A stretch of 8,051 nucleotides of DNA from an uncultured beta proteobacterium. GTDB lineage: Bacteria; Pseudomonadota; Gammaproteobacteria; Burkholderiales; Burkholderiaceae_C. Under the pieces are notes generated by a model that did not search any database, was not told the origin of the DNA, and worked only from the letters and a program-made list of their open reading frames with translations. This document shows, in pieces, positions 7,577-8,051 of the stretch (positions are counted from its first letter, which is position 1; each line of letters opens with the position of its first letter). The stretch spans positions 1-8,051 of the forward strand of contig CAIQEX010000407.1 in the NCBI GenBank assembly GCA_903870955.1, read 5' to 3'. The translations under genes and the position numbers were made by a program.

Positions 7577-7617
7577 GCGCAGTGCCATACTAGGCAACGG
7601 GCCTTAGCCCACTGCGC
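7577..7617 (+). repeat. 8-bp perfect inverted repeat between emrB and the small-protein gene
   Basis: GCGCAGTG (7577-7584) and CACTGCGC (7610-7617) are exact reverse complements separated by 25 bases. The loop itself can pair further (AGGC with GCCT, or GGGC with GCCC). The site lies 28 bases past the emrB stop and 72 bases before the next start. No run of T follows on the + strand, so a classical intrinsic terminator is not supported. A termination or mRNA-protecting hairpin for the pump transcript, or a leader structure for the next gene, are both possible. Confidence 0.5.
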
Positions 7618-7674
7618 CGGGGGAAGTGACGCAAGACACGAATAATCTTCGCCGACACTCCGGTTGTGCACTCG

Positions 7675-7681
7675 AAGGAGG
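7675..7681 (+). promoter_or_regulatory. Strong Shine-Dalgarno sequence for the small membrane protein
   Basis: AAGGAGG lies 8 bases before ATG 7690. It is the strongest ribosome-binding sequence in the window and decides the start of the small gene over the in-frame GTG at 7666, which would put the AAGGAGG inside the coding region. Confidence 0.8.
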
Positions 7682-7689
7682 ACAGTTCG

Positions 7690-7920
7690 ATGAAGTTCGT
7701 TTGGCCGGTGCCCATGGTGCTCTTTCGGGCACTTTATTTTGTCTACTCCATTGGGCGCTTTTTGTTCCCCGTAGCGGCTTTTTTGTTCTTCATGAACCGC
7801 TATGCATCGGTGTTTTCCAGACGATTTTTCGCGCTGCTGCGACATGGAACGGTGGAGTGTGTATGGCAAGATCCCATCAGCGAAGTCTCACGCGCTGAGG
7901 CCAACCCAAAGGTCGCATGA
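7690..7920 (+). CDS. Small Phe-rich membrane protein of unknown function
   Basis: I do not recognise this 76-residue protein. The N-terminal half is strongly hydrophobic and aromatic: residues about 9-35 hold either one long membrane helix or two short ones split around Arg23 and Pro27, and 11 of the 76 residues are Phe. A basic, amphipathic stretch (SRRFFALLRHG, 43-53) follows, then a hydrophilic tail with a single Cys at 57. It has no signal-peptidase or lipobox motif. Support for its being real is the strong AAGGAGG at 8 bases spacing and the ATGA overlap with the next reading frame, which together look like a translated, coupled pair. The sequence is more T-rich than its neighbours, as expected from the Phe content. 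It is probably an inner-membrane protein, and it may not belong to the pump operon, since 141 bases and an inverted repeat lie between. Overlapping frames in this stretch lack a comparable ribosome site. Confidence 0.65.
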   Translation: MKFVWPVPMVLFRALYFVYSIGRFLFPVAAFLFFMNRYASVFSRRFFALLRHGTVECVWQDPISEVSRAEANPKVA

Positions 7921-8051
7921 ATCCCACCGCAATCCTGAAACTATTGGTCCATATTTTGGGCCTGAGGCTCAGGGACCAGATCGCTTTAGACGAGCGCGTT
8001 CGCCACATCCGCGCCACCACGTGGATCGCGCTTCTGGCGGCTGCGGGAGCA
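7917..8051 (+). CDS. Unrecognised gene, 5' part only (runs off the window)
   Basis: An open frame of 45 codons starts at ATG 7917, overlapping the previous stop as ATGA, and has no stop before the window edge. AAAGG at 7908-7912 lies 4 bases upstream, a weak site, so translation is probably coupled to the small gene before it. The visible peptide begins MNPTAILKLLVHILGLRLRD, continues through a charged stretch with ALDERVRHIR, and ends with a hydrophobic run (TTWIALLAAAGA) that could begin a membrane helix. I cannot assign a family from 45 residues. Confidence 0.55.
   Translation, partial: MNPTAILKLLVHILGLRLRDQIALDERVRHIRATTWIALLAAAGA

Noticed and set aside
7573..7869. 98-codon minus-strand frame in the same region
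   Set aside because: It is His/Lys/Gln-rich without recognisable domains or ribosome site, and runs opposite the better-supported small gene.
7626..7898. 90-codon + frame overlapping the small membrane protein
   Set aside because: It lacks a good ribosome site, whereas the frame starting at 7690 has AAGGAGG at ideal spacing and an ATGA junction with the next gene.
1..8051. Mobile elements, tRNA/rRNA genes, CRISPR arrays, phage or defence genes
   Set aside because: No transposase or integrase-like protein, no repeat-spacer array and no RNA-gene signature was seen. The genes are ordinary metabolic, signalling and efflux families.

Overview
The window reads as high-GC proteobacterial chromosome. 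Gene content, dense same-strand packing and codon use suggest a betaproteobacterium, perhaps of the Comamonadaceae/Burkholderiales type. That placement is an inference from family resemblance, not a database match. Every supported gene lies on the + strand.

Layout: (1) 1-936 is the 3' part of an NAD(P)-dependent succinate-semialdehyde dehydrogenase gene (gabD-like) that enters from the left edge. (2) 982-2577 is a membrane diguanylate cyclase with a periplasmic Cache-type sensor, HAMP and GGDEF, starting at TTG. (3) 2578-2658 is an 81-base gap holding a palindromic, MarR-type operator overlapping a plausible promoter. (4) 2659-7548 is a four-gene drug-efflux operon: MarR regulator, NodT-type outer-membrane lipoprotein, EmrA-type periplasmic adaptor and EmrB-type DHA2 transporter. 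(5) 7549-7689 is a 141-base gap with an 8-bp inverted repeat and a strong Shine-Dalgarno sequence. (6) 7690-7920 is a small Phe-rich membrane protein gene of unknown function. It overlaps by ATGA a second unrecognised gene (7917 to the edge) that leaves the window unfinished.

How it works together: the pump genes encode a complete envelope-spanning machine. EmrB would drive substrate out of the cytoplasm, EmrA would bridge the periplasm, and the NodT-type protein would form the outer-membrane exit. The MarR protein, first in the operon, probably represses its own promoter until a ligand releases it. The plan resembles emrRAB of E. coli, except that the outer-membrane partner is encoded inside the operon instead of being borrowed from TolC. 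The dehydrogenase and the cyclase have no obvious functional tie to the pump.

I see no mobile element, RNA gene or CRISPR array, and no convincing case for a wholly new system. The least explained parts are the small-protein pair at the right edge and the compact promoter/operator in front of marR, where transcription may begin at or next to the start codon.
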